From Apoda limacodes (Eukaryota; Arthropoda; Insecta; Lepidoptera; Limacodidae): a stretch of DNA of 64,000 nucleotides. The DNA is taken from contig OX291542.1 in the NCBI GenBank assembly GCA_946406115.1, positions 24,253,321-24,317,320 on the forward strand, read 5' to 3'. Positions 24,701-28,490 of the stretch are shown here, piece after piece (the stretch's first letter is position 1; every line of letters starts with the position of its first letter). The notes under the pieces are model-generated. The model made no database searches and was not told the DNA's origin. It worked only from the letters and a program-made list of their open reading frames with translations. A program made the position numbers and the translations under genes.

Positions 24701-27030
24701 ATGGTGATCTGTCAAATTGTATCGGAGTTCGTCGAATACGATTAGGGCTCGAAATGTTCGAAAGCCGGTATATAGACAATGCGCCGGGTCAAAGAGTGGG
24801 CCTCACCACATCTGTGTCGCTTGTTTTTCGCAAAGATATTTTACTTGTACTGTTGTCGGTATTTGGTTTCAGTTTTATGAGTCTACTACACATCAGTACT
24901 TAAATTTATTTGTATTCAGAGTTGTGCGGTTCGTACGAGAAGTGCGAAGGTGCGGACTTGGAGGTGAGCGCGAGTATGGCGTGGCGTCTGCGCGAGCTCG
25001 CCGAGGAGCTGGGCAGCGCCAGTGCGGCGCGGCGGGCACAGCAGCACGCGCGGGGCCTCGCCAAACATCTGCGCAAACGACGCAAGGAGAAGCAAGACCA
25101 GCACGCGCACCAGCCGCATCAGACGCAGTTAGTACAACATAGTGAAATATAGTTGTTTCAGTTTAAAAACAACTCTAGTTTAGAGTCAACCATAACAAAA
25201 GTCACAAAAGTTTCCGTAATTTTGACCTCTCCCACGTAACGCTACTTGTTTAATTTTTGTCGAAAAAAATAAATTACATTTGACTAGTGTTGTTTCTGTG
25301 GCGATATGAACAACATTACCGATAGATTGCTATAATTTACCACCAGCCCTCAGCTCGTTATAACTATCTCGATAACAAACGTATACTATATATGAATTTT
25401 GCTAATGGTATTCAAGAAGACAAGAATTCTAGATAATTTTATACATGATTGTAGAATCTGACAATAAAATGATATCGATCCGATGACGATAATTAGATAG
25501 CGAATAAGGTTTATGATATGGTCTGTGATTGCGACTCAAAACATTACATGTTTTAAAGATATCTCTAATAATTGCTAGTGGGCATGTCTAGAAACCCGGG
25601 CGTTACAGTCGCCACAGACTATATAATACTATACTAGCACAGACGCCAACAAATTTTACCTCCTTATAATATATGTCTTGAGAAAAGCGAACAATAACAT
25701 ACCTGTTGTAAAACTTTCGATTTAAGCTAAATAAAAATGATATCCAACATAGATAGTCCAACTTTTTTACTTTCCTGTACTTACATTCAACTTAACACAA
25801 TTCTGTAGCTTTCCAGAGTCTATGTTTGTATTGATTAAAACGAGTAAAAATATCGATGTTATTATTACATACAACACTAGACGACTGAATCTTTTCTGCA
25901 TAAGTAGACATTAGTTTAGCTACTTACCAGTAGATGGTGCATTACTTTATTCTTTTTTCATTGCAATATAGTTCAGATAAGGTAAATATTTGTCCGAACT
26001 GATGACATAACAGGGCGTTCCGACTGAGCCGCGTTGCAATTTAATAGTAAAACCTCAGTTTAGCACCAACCAGCCGTTCCGTCTAAGCGCATCTGATAAT
26101 TTCAGCGGCGCTTTTATAGTGTAAACTAAAGCTACATTTCGTAGCAAAATTGCTTGGACGAAACGCTAATACCAAAAGCTTAAAATTTCTAACAATTTCT
26201 GCTAAAAAGTAGTTAGTTGGAACGCCCTAAACAACAATTTCTATTAAAATAGTGGTGAGGTACTGTAACGTTTTGTTTTAATTTGCATTGTACAATTTTA
26301 AAATTATGCTCAAATAATCTTGTAAAACAGATACAGTTTGTAGTTATAGTTTAGTTATAATATAAGAAATGCTTAAAATAGTGCCTTAAAATTGCAAAAC
26401 AAAATGTCAGTGATGAGGAGACTTCGATGATAGTGCACCTCTATTGCAAATAATCTACTAGAAATTATTTAAAATAAAGTAAATCAGTTATTTATGAAAA
26501 AATAATAGATAGGTGTTATCACACCTATAACGCAGCTATTTCTTTTTTTTTCTTTTTTGTTATGGTTGACTGGTTTTAAAAACATAATACGAACATTATT
26601 TTAGTAAATCACACGAATATCAAGACTTGCAAACTCGCCGCTGGTGACCTTGTGTTTGTTGCGTTAGATCGATGCGTTACTTAACTTAAAATGGGCGGCT
26701 AGCCTGCCGGTGCTTTTAAGACATATCTATTGTTTTTTCATATCGATGAGCAGAAGCGAATATAAGAAACGTAATGCAAAACAGCAATACTAAATTCACT
26801 TCACAATTAACAGTGCCGCAGTCGACACGACGAAGAAGAAGGAAAGCACAGCCGTGGTTACCACTAGTACAACGGCGACGACCAACAGCAGTTCCTACTA
26901 CCAGCCGTCAGCCAACCAGCAGTCGTACGATCAGTCCTACGCTCAGCCATACCAACAACCCTGGGGCTACCAGCAGCCTCCTGGCCCATACCAGCCCCAC
27001 CCTTGGCCGCAATATCCAAACTACTATTAG
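509..27030 (+). CDS. Prp39: Pre-mRNA-processing factor 39 (Prp39/PRPF39), 5' partial, 10 exons
   Basis: This is a HAT-repeat protein of the U1 snRNP, which helps 5' splice-site selection in the nucleus. Exons are 509-634, 1362-1488, 1829-1976, 2860-3007, 3660-3770, 7644-7808, 8198-8418, 9926-10194, 24920-25127 and 26814-27030. Their phases carry through to give 579 codons ending in TAG at 27028. Family-typical segments are [75 protein letters not shown] and [11 protein letters not shown]. Human PRPF39 has about 670 residues, so roughly the first 90-100 residues lie upstream of the window. The last exon encodes a Gln/Tyr/Pro-rich tail, as in vertebrate PRPF39. Intron 8 is 14.7 kb long because a Polinton and a Penelope fragment lie in it. 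The donor of exon 3 is a weak GTTCGT, chosen because it alone keeps the frame. Identity is very likely; single edges may shift by a few bases. Confidence 0.9.
3015..3452. repeat. Tandem duplication of about 220 bp in Prp39 intron 4
   Basis: The block at about 3015-3232 recurs at about 3241-3452. Both copies carry GTACGACCGTGCACTAAAG, then CATGGACCTAGCTTCTGG, GTAGCATTGTATCCTACGG and GATTTTGGACTTGTTGTAGG. The second copy lacks about 8 bases near 3402. Copies are otherwise nearly identical, so the duplication is recent. It starts 7 bases after the splice donor of exon 4 and is purely intronic. Confidence 0.85.
3831..4320 (+). repeat. Dispersed repeat of the 'gaaaccgtctgtctgtctgtc' type
   Basis: Contains a CTGTCTGTCTGTCAGTCAGT tract, a motif AATCATGAAATTTGACA and the phrase AAATCAAAACTAATGGGG. 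The same motifs recur at 5283-5390 and 47030-47510, so this is an interspersed family. I see no coding capacity. The 4318-4440 end is GC-rich and may be unrelated. Confidence 0.6.
4440..5280. other. Prp39 intron 5, no recognised content
   Basis: AT-rich intronic DNA between two repeat fragments. Short open frames here have no family features. Confidence 0.5.
5283..5390 (+). repeat. Fragment of the same dispersed repeat as 3831-4320
   Basis: TATGGGGTACTTCCTGTTG followed by an AATCATGAAATTTGGCA motif, closely matching 47217-47290. It lies directly before the RTE-like relic. Confidence 0.55.
5400..7200 (+). mobile_element. Degenerate RTE-like non-LTR retrotransposon (endonuclease plus partial RT)
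   Basis: An apurinic-endonuclease domain is readable across shifted frames. [12 protein letters not shown] starts near 5573, [14 protein letters not shown] near 5890, [13 protein letters not shown] near 5990 and GSDHRMLRG near 6270. Reverse-transcriptase residues follow: [10 protein letters not shown] near 6700, where the catalytic box would normally start Y/F-ADD, then [11 protein letters not shown] and [12 protein letters not shown]. The C-terminal part [16 protein letters not shown] ends near 7140. The RT fingers and palm between about 6600 and 6680 are missing, so the copy is internally deleted and dead. Lepidopteran genomes carry many such endonuclease-RT copies. Confidence 0.8.
5802..6161 (+). 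pseudogene. Endonuclease domain fragment of the RTE-like element
   Basis: A 119-codon open stretch with [20 protein letters not shown], then [19 protein letters not shown] and the RLVDFM segment of APE-type endonucleases. It lacks the N-terminal catalytic Glu region and the C-terminal SDH box, which sits out of frame near 6270. It is a relic, not a host gene. Confidence 0.75.
7871..7965 (-). repeat. 3' tail fragment of a CR1/jockey-like LINE
   Basis: The reverse complement gives GGTTACCATCAGGCGGACCG, then TTGTTTGCCACC, which matches the 3' end of the LINE that finishes at 37601. It is a short tail fragment in antisense orientation in Prp39 intron 6. Confidence 0.65.
8705..9003. repeat. Hairpin MITE-like element with tRNA-like core
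   Basis: The arms at about 8705-8785 and 8930-9003 are imperfect inverted repeats of about 75 bases; both end in GAATTAAGAAATA-type sequence and share ATGACTCCCTGAAGG. In the loop, the - strand reads GGTTCAATTCC, a good pol III B box, near 8878-8890. So this may be a foldback element that captured a SINE head, or a SINE pair in inverted orientation. No protein is encoded. Confidence 0.65.
9025..9255 (-). repeat. Three tandem 69-bp units forming an open 23-residue repeat
   Basis: Units start at about 9040, 9109 and 9178 on the + strand. On the - strand they read in one frame with the repeating theme [20 protein letters not shown]. The unit length is a multiple of three and substitutions keep the frame open. 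The open stretch is only 76 codons with no recognised family. It could be a relic of a mobile-element protein or chance preservation. Confidence 0.5.
9256..9925. other. Prp39 intron 7, unassigned
   Basis: A 64-codon - strand open frame at 9470-9664 (Lys/Gln-rich) continues the same strand as the 69-bp repeat and may belong to the same unknown relic. Otherwise nothing is recognised before the acceptor TTTCTAG at 9919-9925. Confidence 0.35.
10195..10421. other. Left part of Prp39 intron 8, before the Polinton
   Basis: Begins with the donor GTTAGT at 10195 and ends at the left Polinton terminus. The last six bases, GCCATA at 10416-10421, would be the left target-site copy, but the bases after the right end (GCACCC) do not match. 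Confidence 0.6.
10430..10735. repeat. Subterminal tandem repeats in the left TIR
   Basis: The motif CGACTCGCGCTTGACCACTC occurs at about 10513, 10613 and 10662, with a decayed copy at 10712. A second motif, GTTGGTTCTGGCGCACT followed by a C/A-rich run and CCCCTCGCCTAA, occurs at 10436 and 10541. The mirror set lies at 23040-23340. Such arrays at Polinton ends could be sites for the integrase or terminal protein; that role is inference. Confidence 0.8.
10923..10932 (+). promoter_or_regulatory. TATA box of the left TIR gene
   Basis: Ten alternating T/A bases about 97 bases before the start ATG at 11029, followed by GGATAGTCGAGAG. Position and spacing suit a pol II core promoter for the TIR gene. 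The mirror copy is at 22835-22844. No transcript data are available. Confidence 0.55.
11029..11684 (+). CDS. TIR-encoded spliced protein of unknown function, left copy
   Basis: Two exons, 11029-11034 (ATGGAG, then GTATGT) and 11223-11684, give 155 residues. The acceptor is TTATTACAG at 11214-11222. The unspliced 190-codon frame that starts at 11112 reads through intron and is less likely. The N-terminal half is acidic, then Lys/Arg-rich with two possible nuclear signals (KLKRSRRNS and NQKKKKL). The C-terminal half looks folded ([44 protein letters not shown]). No family is recognised. It lies wholly inside the TIR, so the element has two copies, and this one converges on the protease gene. 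A regulator or DNA-binding protein is possible but unproven. Confidence 0.75.
11685..11873. other. Gap between the TIR gene and the protease gene
   Basis: AT-rich and covers the left TIR inner boundary at 11716. AATAAA-like signals for the + strand TIR gene occur near 11785-11800 (GAATAAATG and ATAAATAAAA). Confidence 0.5.
11874..12326 (-). CDS. PRO: Adenain-like cysteine protease (Polinton PRO)
   Basis: A 150-residue C5-type protease that would mature virion proteins. The catalytic set is visible in order: His in GSHWVGI near residue 49, Asp in EYFDSYG near residue 66, Gln in VQND near residue 94 and Cys in VCGEYC near residues 101-105. The length is somewhat below adenovirus adenain (about 200). 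It is the last gene of the - strand cluster, 69 bases after the major capsid gene. Cleavage-site-like motifs in three small neighbouring proteins fit its role. Open and apparently complete. Confidence 0.88.
   Translation of the reverse strand: MNTLDIQKCLKIISPKIKLNVFAANRLPVLMHLPAFLISNLDVDNQPGSHWVGIHINKNGLGEYFDSYGRKPSRHHLYFLNKNTKIWSYNNKRVQNDFTTVCGEYCLVYLYFKFHGQSMIDFVNHFSNNTLCNDILLYDMFKTIFDNKTF
12396..13706 (-). CDS. MCP: Double jelly-roll major capsid protein (Polinton MCP)
   Basis: A 436-residue protein of the Polinton/adintovirus hexon-like family. Family-typical segments are the N-terminal [26 protein letters not shown] near residue 60, [19 protein letters not shown] near 92 and [19 protein letters not shown] near 240. 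The length is somewhat short for double jelly-roll MCPs. The start codon shares its A with the stop codon of the upstream 66-residue gene (TAATG), which supports this start. It would form the trimeric shell capsomer. Confidence 0.85.
   Translation of the reverse strand: MSFLHNHSCECIKSELDLFALPTTQTSIENGQWIHYKPISSLTDDGPIEFQIPGTGDDYIDLSHTLLHLKVKIRNQDGTNLAAATVVAPTNNWLHSLFNQLDVYLNQKLVSPPNNTYAYRAFIETLLNYGPAAKQSHLTCGLWYEDTAGKMNSLDDSNDGFKKRNQFVRESKEVEMVGHLHGDLFNQEKFLINGVEISLKLVRSRESFNLMAGADAKLKVTFTDATLIVRRAKISPSVLLAHQKVLSATTAKYPITRAEVKVLTIPSGVQGKTLDNIFIGQVPKRCIIGFVNNAAFNGSFNRNPFNFENYGINTFSLYIDGQQIPSKALQPMFHNNIFTTAYHTLFSGSGIHFLNDGNAISREQYANGYCLMAFDLTPDLSASSTSHWNLIRHGSVRLEVRFEAALIQTINCIVYAEFDNVIEIDKNRNVSVDYSS
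13706..13906 (-). CDS. Small basic virion-type protein, 66 residues
   Basis: A Lys/Arg-rich short protein between the pVI-like and MCP genes. It contains LMNGSGYI, which fits the adenain consensus (M/I/L)XGX-G, so it may be a precursor cut by the element's protease. It has basic clusters (KRRADDK, KRQRR) that could bind DNA. Its stop overlaps the MCP start by one base; its start follows the upstream stop by 3 bases. No named family is recognised; a minor core or cement protein is inferred from position and composition. Confidence 0.6.
   Translation of the reverse strand: MQTRLKDVSSNLKRRADDKIERLMNGSGYITKRQRRIHSIPSTALKELRTRKYKINRNTKDIFSNK
13910..14152 (-). CDS. pVI-like small virion protein, 80 residues
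   Basis: It has a Gly-rich N-terminal half with [19 protein letters not shown] and a hydrophobic, amphipathic-looking C-terminal half. This pattern resembles the membrane-active minor protein of adenovirus-like virions. HQAGSGIG near residue 17 resembles an adenain site (XXGX-G, with Gln in place of Met/Ile/Leu). The ATG shares one base with the penton stop (TAATG). The family call rests on composition and gene order, not on a clear alignment. Confidence 0.6.
   Translation of the reverse strand: MHNNSICPYEQYYSHQAGSGIGVIYKGVPHQRGHGIGSFLGGLFRSVLPLLSSGARVIGKEALNAGVGLLSDMISQKPMN
14152..14913 (-). CDS. Penton-like minor capsid protein (single jelly-roll)
   Basis: About 253 residues from the ATG at 14913. 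An ATG 30 bases upstream is possible, but the start at 14913 overlaps the integrase TGA as ATGA and gives the family-like opening [15 protein letters not shown]. The segments [19 protein letters not shown] and [11 protein letters not shown] are typical of Polinton/adintovirus penton proteins, which plug the capsid vertices. The frame is intact and ends in TAATG with the next gene. Confidence 0.8.
   Translation of the reverse strand: MIKEDFYLTLLSNSSMEYFPSNTTTNFSTKLPKPIKLEGQWSVGVVEFQYPCSMFTVQEGENIMYITKKMIVPLDKSISSVIYKNHIPATNYDNIDNILKALNLKENCRFHYDKVSQMVSVQINDKNISSLTLSSKLSIQLGFEPKTNLITKNVGRYPPNLHLGLPSQLFVYCDIIDPQIVGDVMTPLLRIIPLDPEKYIYGAYKMHVFSPPHYLPVMRREFDTIEIDIRTNTGNKIPFQFGTAYVKLHFKRL
14910..15344 (-). 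CDS. Integrase C-terminal part with chromodomain, downstream of the stop
   Basis: This 144-codon frame begins with the ATG directly after the TAA of the catalytic part. It has [20 protein letters not shown] (SH3-like) and a C-terminal chromodomain with the aromatic residues Tyr, Trp and Trp in place. The chromodomain may direct insertion to marked chromatin. Translation as a separate chain would need re-initiation at TAAATG and is inference. Confidence 0.55.
   Translation of the reverse strand: MCPKDVNSENIMTVWNNLYDRDKGQKAILNRFKEGDYVRITKHKHIFQKGYESNWSDEIFVITSVIRRSPWVVYTLKDLQNEPITGTFYEKELQKVIYNPTLPHKIDKILHTRYFGNRKQVLVKWKGYPNKFNTWVSLKDIEKI
14910..15989 (-). pseudogene. INT: Polinton integrase with one in-frame stop codon (catalytic part plus chromodomain)
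   Basis: A retroviral-type integrase that would insert the element. The catalytic triad is Asp76 (WQVDLSD), Asp138 (QSDKGTEF) and Glu173 (ASIVERF), with 34 residues between the last two. The C-terminal part holds an SH3-like DNA-binding segment and a chromodomain ([19 protein letters not shown]). After residue 214 (YHSSI) a TAA at 15345-15347 interrupts the frame; the next codon is ATG and the frame stays open for 144 more codons to 14910. So the whole gene differs from intact by one codon. It may be dead, or made as two chains. The start overlaps the upstream gene by 16 bases. Confidence 0.88.
15974..16759 (-). CDS. Conserved Polinton protein of unknown function, 261 residues
   Basis: Predicted helical N-terminal region ([38 protein letters not shown]), Thr/Lys-rich middle and a C-terminal segment with [17 protein letters not shown] recall proteins of this type beside the integrase in animal Polintons but cannot assign a function. 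It overlaps the integrase start by 16 bases and lies 19 bases after the pX-like gene, which places it in the virion/packaging cluster. Confidence 0.65.
   Translation of the reverse strand: MEHAKKMILIEPNLIEKIKKENETQSALNTLSRLDGEMKDILNSNVEDREKWILYLQTLQRYLHFTEVERRPYQIPIITKTESSPNYKDTDVIKETVLDTEQVSNIKSKTINDTDLTPFYSKQQLLKLIPKTYIKRGELLIESIFSNKNKVDWDTNGTVSINNMKIPGSNIIDLVNDTLRPLKHSDPIGWQEFASALKEIKIPLTYIGNPKRLEYINKLYLGDIKEEIPLNKLQSDNSFTPTKTHFNKIKKKKDWEKWTPY
16779..17108 (-). CDS. pX-like small basic protein with hydrophobic tail, 109 residues
   Basis: A helical, Lys/Arg-rich body ([35 protein letters not shown]) is followed by [20 protein letters not shown] and a hydrophobic C-terminus. This layout resembles the adenovirus core protein X and its adintovirus counterparts. 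QRGG-A is close to an adenain site of the XXGG-X class. The start shares one base with the ATPase stop. A role as a DNA-condensing or membrane-associated virion protein is inferred. Confidence 0.6.
   Translation of the reverse strand: MHSRVTTHQELLKSLHVLKPRHRKALLKSCSKEEINFICECIYNVLQGKIPVKENDKNKLKKYKNILRKLVCKGRNLLRKNVIIQRGGAFLPIILGSVLSALVSSILKP
17108..17767 (-). CDS. ATP: FtsK/HerA-type genome-packaging ATPase (Polinton ATP)
   Basis: 219 residues. Walker A is GPSGCGKS near residues 14-21. Walker B is QLIIIDDLM near residues 76-84. A sensor-like QNIF follows near 111. This is the short single-domain ATPase used by Polintons and related viruses to pump DNA into capsids. The stop overlaps the next start by one base (TAATG). 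The frame is intact. It is separated from the polymerase stop by 210 bases of AT-rich DNA that may hold its promoter. Confidence 0.9.
   Translation of the reverse strand: MIHFYHPFTVIVAGPSGCGKSVFVKNFVKHANEICNQHFSNIMWCYDEMQPLYNLNNVNYYQGIPDLSMFDGEQPQLIIIDDLMRESDGRVVDIFTKGSHHRNISVFYITQNIFHQGKGQRDISLNSSYIIYFKNPRDKTQIRYLARQVSPENIKFLEDAYKDATSEPHGYLMIDLKQDTIDMCRFKTRIFPSDQNCIVYIPKKGFKYSKHNEIPIIHK
17768..17977. other. AT-rich spacer between polymerase and ATPase genes
   Basis: 210 bases with very low GC. It separates the polymerase unit from the virion-gene cluster and probably carries the polymerase 3' end and the cluster promoter. No clear single motif is visible. Confidence 0.4.
17978..21878 (-). 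CDS. POLB: Protein-primed family B DNA polymerase (Polinton POLB), two exons
   Basis: Exons 21724-21878 and 17978-21641 join in phase to give about 1272 residues. The donor is CAG|GTATAC, the acceptor TATCTACAG. Unspliced reading from 21613 would lose 61 residues. Numbered from 21613, a C-X2-C/H zinc-finger-like segment is near residue 30, Exo I ([11 protein letters not shown]) near 415, Exo II ([15 protein letters not shown]) near 560 and Exo III ([13 protein letters not shown]) near 713. Motif A ([15 protein letters not shown]) is near 809, motif B ([15 protein letters not shown]) near 956 and motif C ([10 protein letters not shown]) near 1056. All catalytic Asp residues are present. The enzyme would replicate the element from protein-primed ends. 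The frame is fully open. Confidence 0.93.
21724..21878 (-). other. First coding exon of the Polinton polymerase
   Basis: The ATG at 21878 opens a 51-codon acidic segment starting [19 protein letters not shown] and ending in phase 2 at CAG before GTATAC. The second exon at 21641 supplies the matching base. The 82-base intron (21642-21723) is short, AT-rich and ends CTACAG. This supports nuclear transcription by the host. Confidence 0.75.
21879..22050. other. Spacer between polymerase start and right TIR
   Basis: AT-rich; it would hold the polymerase promoter or 5' UTR. A TATATATA run occurs at 21952-21959, about 75 bases before the ATG. Confidence 0.45.
22051..23344. repeat. Right TIR of the Polinton
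   Basis: Inverted partner of 10422-11716. It carries the second copy of the spliced TIR gene, here directly upstream of and colinear with the polymerase gene. The outer end at 23344 is followed by 49 bases of unknown DNA and then the Penelope-like fragment. Confidence 0.95.
22083..22738 (-). CDS. TIR-encoded spliced protein of unknown function, right copy
   Basis: Exons 22733-22738 and 22083-22544 on the - strand mirror the left copy. The product differs at one residue (Met to Ile in the ITKQ-AETNN segment near 22125). This copy reads in the same direction as the polymerase, whose start lies about 205 bases downstream, so both could share a transcript or promoter region. The TATA box is at 22835-22844. 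Function is unknown; conservation of both frames in a recent element says little about selection. Confidence 0.75.
23485..23859 (+). pseudogene. Reverse-transcriptase fragment of the Penelope-like element
   Basis: A 124-codon open stretch with [13 protein letters not shown], the catalytic YVDD and the [17 protein letters not shown] and [13 protein letters not shown] segments. The preceding GVAMG and [10 protein letters not shown] parts are separated by a frameshift near 23450. After the stop at 23857 the frame resumes in another phase ([19 protein letters not shown]). Confidence 0.8.
24080..24260 (+). pseudogene. GIY-YIG endonuclease fragment of the Penelope-like element
   Basis: [13 protein letters not shown] and [16 protein letters not shown] carry the GVY-YIG residues and the conserved Arg region, followed by stops. 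It supports assignment to endonuclease-bearing Penelope-like elements. Confidence 0.75.
25128..26813. other. Prp39 intron 9
   Basis: AT-rich. It holds a MITE-like element at 26012-26228; otherwise nothing is recognised. Confidence 0.55.
26012..26228. repeat. MITE-like element with AGGGCGTTCC termini
   Basis: 217 bases bounded by AGGGCGTTCC and its reverse complement GGAACGCCCT, with the match continuing imperfectly for about 5 more bases (CGACTGA versus CAACTAA). No coding capacity. Flanks (ATAAC and AAACA) do not give a clean target duplication. Confidence 0.6.
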
Positions 27031-28139
27031 CATCAGATGTAATTCGCTCAACATTGGACTAACCCATCAAAGATTATGGGCTATATCGCAAAAGATCGAA
27101 GTTTCCGTCTTTTTCCCACTTTCCATTCGTGTATTGTGTGAGAAAGACGGTCGTTTTGTCACCGCGTTATGGTAATACTGATTAGTTTAAGTGAGGCGGG
27201 ACTTATTGTATAAGCATAGTTCAGTCGTGATTATTTAAAGCTACTAAACAACCCAAGGTTGTCAGCGCTTAACGGATATATACTTGATTAGTTACTTGAA
27301 CTGTAAATTGTATAAGAATAGATAAGTTACAGAAGAGCGGACTTAATGCCACGGTTTATTTCGTTATACAGTGTTTACTTCGCACAACCTCTTTCTAAAG
27401 ACACGTTCTAATTGGTTTATACTGCTTTTAAAATGAAAAATGGAGAATTAGTGTCGCATGTCAATAAGCTTCAGAAACCGGCAGTAATATCAGTTGATTG
27501 TGCTTTTATGTCCTGAATTTTTACTAAAATTGTGTTGAGTTTTCTGTCGGTATACATAAAGCCAAAATTAATTTTGTTTTGTCACTACACTCTACACTAC
27601 TATGACGCAATGGTAGTTATAGCTATGGCGTTGTGGAGCGGCGAAGTGGTTTTGGAATGCAGCCATGTGGGTATTCTTATTTGTTAAAATTGGTCTAAAT
27701 AATCTTATGCCGTTTTAGAACGCAATAAAGAAGTAACAAAAGTGGTTACGGAACGCCTGGTTATGGTTTATAATTGAACTGTAAAGTTGAATTACACTGA
27801 TGAAATCAATAATAAATTTTACTCCTGTCAGAGAAACAAGTACAAAAAATTAAAAATACTAGTGCTATATACATAGTGCATAGTGCTAAATACATAAAGA
27901 ACACGTCATACATGACGTTATTTCGTGAAATAGTAAAACCAAACCTTGACAACTACATCTATAAAAAACAACTAAAACTAAATAAAAAAAAAAAAAACTA
28001 AACTAACAGTTATTAGCACCATCCAAAAATTATTCGAATGAAAACTTTATTCGACAATAATTAGACGACATAGACTAGAAGTCTTCGACAAATACATCCT
28101 GCCTGTCATAAACTTACTCTTTTGAAACTTTGACACTTA

Positions 28140-28490
28140 CAGCGGGGATAGACCACGAGCTTAAAGTTGCACAGCGGGCGACGACGAGCTATGATTGGAG
28201 TGTCTCTAAGGGATCGAATTTTAAAAAAGGACAGCTGAAAGAGAACGAAAGCCACTGATATAGCTTACAAAATCAGCTAACTGAAGTGGCAGTGGCTAGC
28301 CACGTCTGTCGAAGAACTGACGTTCGTTGAAGCAGACGTTTCTTAGGTGGAGACCGCGTATCGGAAAGCGAAACGTGGGACACCCACCAGCTTGTTGGAC
28401 CGATGGCCTTAAGAGGGTGACCCGTATTAGGAGGATGCGCAAAGGGTAGGACCGTGAGAAGTGGAAAAATAAACTGATATGATGACGATG
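28140..28490 (+). mobile_element. RTE-like LINE, RT C-terminal fragment
   Basis: Reads IGVSLRDRILKKGQLKENES, then after a frame change CRRTDVR, RFLRWRPRIGKRNVGHPP and WTDGLKRVTRIRRM. This is the characteristic C-terminus of lepidopteran endonuclease-RT elements. It is broken by stops. Confidence 0.7.

Larger units (their letters stand above)
23345..24919. other. Right part of Prp39 intron 8
   Basis: Holds 49 unassigned bases, the Penelope-like fragment (23394-24610) and about 300 bases of AT-rich DNA up to the acceptor GTATTCAG at 24912-24919. Confidence 0.6.
24920..27030 (+). other. Prp39: Prp39 exons 9-10
   Basis: Exon 24920-25127 completes the split Glu codon left by exon 8 and encodes [20 protein letters not shown], then an Arg/Ala-rich helix and a His/Gln-rich end before GTTAGT. 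Exon 26814-27030 encodes a Thr/Ser stretch and a Tyr/Gln/Pro tail ([17 protein letters not shown]) ending TAG. Joining these across the Polinton-bearing intron is supported by phase and by homology. Confidence 0.85.

Noticed and set aside
24717..25142. 141-codon + strand frame over Prp39 exon 9
   Set aside because: It is a shifted frame; the frame that continues Prp39 is the one from 24920.
26774..27175. 133-codon Arg/Thr-rich frame over Prp39 exon 10
   Set aside because: Wrong frame of the last exon; the true frame gives the Tyr/Gln/Pro tail and stops at 27030.
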